Below, in pieces: positions 5,305 through 7,666 of a stretch of DNA of 7,666 nucleotides. The stretch comes from CAYNFP01 sp964492595. Lineage in GTDB: Bacteria > Bacillota_I > Bacilli_A > RF39 > UBA660. The position numbers and the translations under genes were made by a program. Position 1 is the first letter of the stretch; the number at the start of each line of letters is the position of its first letter. The stretch covers positions 1 to 7,666 of the forward strand of contig CAZBKY010000033.1 of the NCBI GenBank assembly GCA_964492595.1, written 5' to 3'. The notes under the pieces are model-generated. The model made no database searches and was not told the DNA's origin. It saw nothing but the letters and a program-made list of their open reading frames with translations.

Positions 5305-5911
5305 ATAACACCCTCCTATATTGATTCAAATCTAACTTCTTCACTTTTTCTAAATAACATTCAGCACAAAGAGGTATATACTGAGTATTATCAAATTTTC
5401 CATCTATTACGATTTCATCTCCTTTAGAAACAAACTCTCCATTTACCATTCTGCCAACATGGCGAGCAATACTGCCACAACCGCATATGGTTTTTTGTTC
5501 CACAATTGAGTCTGCAAGTTCTAACAAAGCCGCACTACCTTCAAAACATCTCATTTGAAAATTTGTTCTTAATGAATAACAAACTATATCAATATCAGTA
5601 GATTTTGATATTAATAATAATTCCCATACTTGTTTTTTCGATAAAAACTGTGCCTCATCTATAAATATACATTTTATATCTTCTAAATTACCTCTTAATA
5701 TATCTATTATTTTATCTTTTTGACCAATTATATAGTCACATTCCCTTCTCAATCCTGCCCTGGTTTCTACCTTACCTCCCGCTTTTGTATCTAATCCGGG
5801 TTTCATAACTAAAACTTTAAAACCATTTTCTTCATAATTGTGAACTGTTTTTATCAAATCAATACTTTTCCCTGAATTCATTGTAGCATAAAATAAATTT
5901 AACTTTCCCAT
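5279..5911 (-). CDS. tdk: Thymidine kinase (type II)
   Basis: This cytosolic enzyme phosphorylates thymidine with ATP to dTMP in the pyrimidine salvage pathway. The 210-aa protein has the family's P-loop as YATMNSGKS (residues 8-16), the Walker B and catalytic region IFIDEAQFL (82-90, D85 and presumed catalytic base E86), and a lasso domain with C143, C145, C182 and C185, likely zinc ligands. KVLVMKPGLDTKAG and FEGSAALLELAD are further family blocks. MNSGKS resembles the Escherichia coli-type branch more than the FSGKT form of many Bacilli. The ATG 5911 follows a GAGGTGA ribosome binding site and lies 4 nt after the ruvA stop. The 3' end overlaps ruvB by 26 nt, so translation of tdk and ruvB is probably coupled. 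All motifs are intact. Confidence 0.95.
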   Translation of the reverse strand: MGKLNLFYATMNSGKSIDLIKTVHNYEENGFKVLVMKPGLDTKAGGKVETRAGLRRECDYIIGQKDKIIDILRGNLEDIKCIFIDEAQFLSKKQVWELLLISKSTDIDIVCYSLRTNFQMRCFEGSAALLELADSIVEQKTICGCGSIARHVGRMVNGEFVSKGDEIVIDGKFDNTQYIPLCAECYLEKVKKLDLNQYRRVLYGKRKNSY

Positions 5912-5915
5912 AATC

Positions 5916-6464
5916 TCACCTCAACAACATTTTTAAAGCTTCTTTAACTTGATCTTCTATTGTTAAATCTTTGTTAACTCTTTTGATAACACTATTTATA
6001 TCCCCTGATTTATATCCTAAGCTTTGTAAAACAAGATACAATTCGTTTTCTTCGGGTACCATTTCATTATTAGAAACCACTTTTCCTTTTAAATCCAGTA
6101 TAATTTGTTTAGCTATTTTTTCACCAATTTTAGGAAACTTAGTCAAATATAATATATTTTCTCTATTTATTGCATCTTTTATACCTTCAACTGAACCAGT
6201 TGCCAGAATAGGAAGAGCCATTTTAGGCCCAATGCCTTTTACATTTATTAATTTTAAAAAAAGTTCTTTTTCATCTTCCTTTTTAAAACCATATAAAGTG
6301 TTTTCATCTTCTCTAATGTGATTATATAAATAAATAGTTGCCTCTTCAAGTTCTTTGCATACATAAGGATTTGGCATGAAGATTTTAAAACCAATTCCGT
6401 TTATCTCTAAAACTATATAAGAGGATTCTATTTTTTTTACAATTCCACACATATATTCAAACAT
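5916..6464 (-). CDS. ruvA: Holliday junction branch migration protein RuvA
   Basis: RuvA binds four-way junctions as a tetramer and loads RuvB. The 182-aa protein has the OB-fold domain I (about 1-62, starting MFEYMCGIVKKIESSYIVLEINGIGF, with LYNHIREDENTLYGF), the helix-hairpin-helix domain II with VKGIGPKMALPIL (about 74-86) and FPKIGEKIAKQIILDLKGK (about 109-127), a flexible acidic linker and domain III, with SLGYKSGDI and a final EALKMLLR, which contacts RuvB. It is slightly shorter than the usual 190-205 aa because the linker is short. ATG 6464 has a GGGAG ribosome binding site; an internal ATG four codons later is less suited. First gene of the ruvA-tdk-ruvB cluster; no ruvC is seen, as is usual in many Bacillota. 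Confidence 0.95.
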   Translation of the reverse strand: MFEYMCGIVKKIESSYIVLEINGIGFKIFMPNPYVCKELEEATIYLYNHIREDENTLYGFKKEDEKELFLKLINVKGIGPKMALPILATGSVEGIKDAINRENILYLTKFPKIGEKIAKQIILDLKGKVVSNNEMVPEENELYLVLQSLGYKSGDINSVIKRVNKDLTIEDQVKEALKMLLR

Positions 6465-6482
6465 ATCTACACTCCCATCTTA

Positions 6483-6511
6483 ATTATAAAACATTGAATA
6501 AGATAACACAA
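6483..6511 (-). promoter_or_regulatory. Possible promoter of the ruvA-tdk-ruvB operon
   Basis: On the minus strand TTGTGT (6511-6506) stands 17 nt from a perfect TATAAT (6488-6483). The start would fall near 6476, leaving a leader of about 12 nt that still contains the GGGAG site. The -35 matches only three of six and lies within the polC-ruvA hairpin. No LexA/DinR-type box (GAAC-N4-GTTC) is visible. Confidence 0.45.
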
Positions 6512-6530
6512 ACATTTTTTTGTGTATCTT
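6500..6530 (-). terminator. Hairpin at the polC stop codon, possible weak terminator or attenuator
   Basis: AAGATAACACAAA (6500-6512) and TTTGTGTATCTT (6519-6530) pair over 12 bp with one bulged A and a 6-nt loop. In the polC transcript the stem begins at the stop codon. It is followed by ATTCAATGTTTT rather than a clean U-tract, so termination would be partial at best. It may mark polC's end or insulate it from ruvA. Confidence 0.4.
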
Positions 6531-7666
6531 AAAATAATGATAATTGTGAGCTTTCTGGTAAATTTTTAAATATACCCATAACCTTCATTTTTTCTATTGT
6601 AGTAGAGGAAACTTTACATCTATTTTGAAAATCTTCAATACTTACAAAGGGTTTTTTACTTCTTTCTTCCACTATATTTTTGGCAACTATATCTCCAAGG
6701 CCATCAATTGTTGAAAAAGATGGATATATATTATTATTATCACTCACCACAAAAGAAGTGGATGCACTTATATTTAAATCAATTGGTAAAAAGTTTATGT
6801 TGCGAGCGGTAGCTTCCAAAGCTATTTTTAAAGTTTCTAAAATAGAAGAATCCTTGTTAGTGGTTTCTGAGCCTTTATTATTAATCTCTATCATTTTTTC
6901 TTTTATTTTATCATATCCGCCAATCATGGCTACTATATCATAATCGGTAATACCTGCAGAAAAATATGAAGCATAAAAGAGTGCGGGTTTATGAACTTTA
7001 AACCACGCAATTCTAAACGCACTTATAACATAAGCCACAGCATGGGCTTTAGGAAACATATATTTTATTTTATCACAAGATTCTATATACCACTCTGGAA
7101 CATCATATTTTCTCATTAAATTTTTCTGTTCTTCACTTAAATAAATACCTTTTTTACGAACCACTTCCATTATTTTAAAAGCATCTATGGGCTCCATGCC
7201 CTTATAAGTAAGATAGACCATTATATCATCACGACAACCTATTACTTCTTTAAATGGAACTACTTTATTTTTTATTAATTCCTGTGCATTTCCAAGCCAC
7301 ACATCAGTCCCATGTGATAACCCTGAAATTTTTATTAATTCTGCAAATGTTTTGGGTTTTGTTTCAAGTACCAATCCAATAGTAAATGGAGTGCCGAATT
7401 CAGGAATACCTAATGTGCCTATTTCACACATAATTTTTTCTTTGGTTGCACCCAAAGATTTTGTGGAAGCAAAAATCTCCATTGTTTTTTTATCATCCAA
7501 AGGAACATTTAAGACATCTAGACCTGATAAATCTTGAAGCATTCTAAGTTGAGTAGGAACTGAATGACCCAATATGTCAAGTTTTAATATATCATCTTCT
7601 AAAGCGTGATATTCAAAATGTGTTGTCTTCCAAGAAGAATTAGGGTCATCTGCGGGATACTGATAT
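6529..7666 (-). CDS. polC: DNA polymerase III PolC, C-terminal fragment
   Basis: PolC is the Gram-positive-type replicative polymerase, with a built-in proofreading exonuclease. Only the last 378 or so codons are present; the gene enters from the right edge. The fragment starts YQYPADDPNSSWKTTHF and continues LKLDILGHSVPTQLRMLQDL, GTPFTIGLVLETKP, LSHGTDVWLGNAQEL, IKYMFPKAHAVAYVISAFRI and PALFYASYFSAG, all standard C-family blocks of the fingers and C-terminal region. A helix-hairpin-helix-like IDGLGDIVAKNIVEER follows. The protein ends PESSQLSLF, where QLSLF matches the beta-clamp binding motif expected at the PolC terminus. The frame is open throughout. The true start, the PHP domain and the exonuclease lie outside the window. 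The ruvA gene begins 64 nt downstream. Confidence 0.96.
   Translation of the reverse strand, partial: YQYPADDPNSSWKTTHFEYHALEDDILKLDILGHSVPTQLRMLQDLSGLDVLNVPLDDKKTMEIFASTKSLGATKEKIMCEIGTLGIPEFGTPFTIGLVLETKPKTFAELIKISGLSHGTDVWLGNAQELIKNKVVPFKEVIGCRDDIMVYLTYKGMEPIDAFKIMEVVRKKGIYLSEEQKNLMRKYDVPEWYIESCDKIKYMFPKAHAVAYVISAFRIAWFKVHKPALFYASYFSAGITDYDIVAMIGGYDKIKEKMIEINNKGSETTNKDSSILETLKIALEATARNINFLPIDLNISASTSFVVSDNNNIYPSFSTIDGLGDIVAKNIVEERSKKPFVSIEDFQNRCKVSSTTIEKMKVMGIFKNLPESSQLSLF

Noticed and set aside
5971..6321. Open frame on the plus strand inside ruvA
   Set aside because: It is the shadow of the ruvA HhH region; no family resemblance and no ribosome binding site.
6465..6528. LexA/DinR SOS box before ruvA
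   Set aside because: No GAAC-N4-GTTC-like sequence is present in this gap.
6680..6943. Open frame on the plus strand inside polC (also 7352-7537)
   Set aside because: Both are antisense to conserved PolC blocks in AT-rich DNA and carry no start signals.

Overview
The window is AT-rich bacterial DNA from a low-GC Bacillota (Firmicutes). Three things point there: the C-terminus of a PolC-type replicative polymerase, an rnc-smc pair, and strong AAAGGAGG-type ribosome binding sites. TGA works as a stop (yidD, the lipoprotein gene, ruvA) and tryptophan is TGG, so the standard code applies and a Mycoplasma-type code does not. A finer placement is not possible from the sequence. Two runs of N (10 and 100) and a duplicated 55-bp contig end show that this is a draft, probably metagenomic, scaffold.

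Layout. The right part (4142-7666) is a minus-strand replication and repair block, polC (3' end only) > ruvA > tdk > ruvB. The thymidine kinase gene sits between the two Holliday-junction helicase genes and overlaps ruvB by 26 nt. ruvB looks broken only because of the scaffold gap: removing the 100 N and one 55-bp copy gives an intact 335-codon gene. The left part (1-1742) is also minus-strand: an HD-domain phosphohydrolase gene with frameshifts near its 5' end, then rnc and the first 74 codons of smc.

The centre (1743-4141) is accessory. A plus-strand two-gene operon joins yidD to a lipoprotein of the ZnuA/AdcA metal-binding family by an ATGA overlap. The lipoprotein keeps the fold signatures but has lost all three family metal-ligand histidines and contains no histidine in its visible sequence. 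A perfect 7-1-7 dyad of the kind bound by Fur/Zur/PerR regulators overlaps the operon's presumed -35 region. Convergent to it is a solitary, phage-related ORF6N protein with a C-terminal phospholipase-D-like half-site. Its coding sequence carries a perfect 31-bp palindrome written in codons that look unusual for this AT-rich DNA.

Points most worth following up: the histidine-free ZnuA-like lipoprotein paired with YidD under a Fur-family-like operator, and the palindrome inside the ORF6N gene. The HD-gene frameshift and the ruvB gap may both be assembly or sequencing artefacts and should be treated so until reads are checked.
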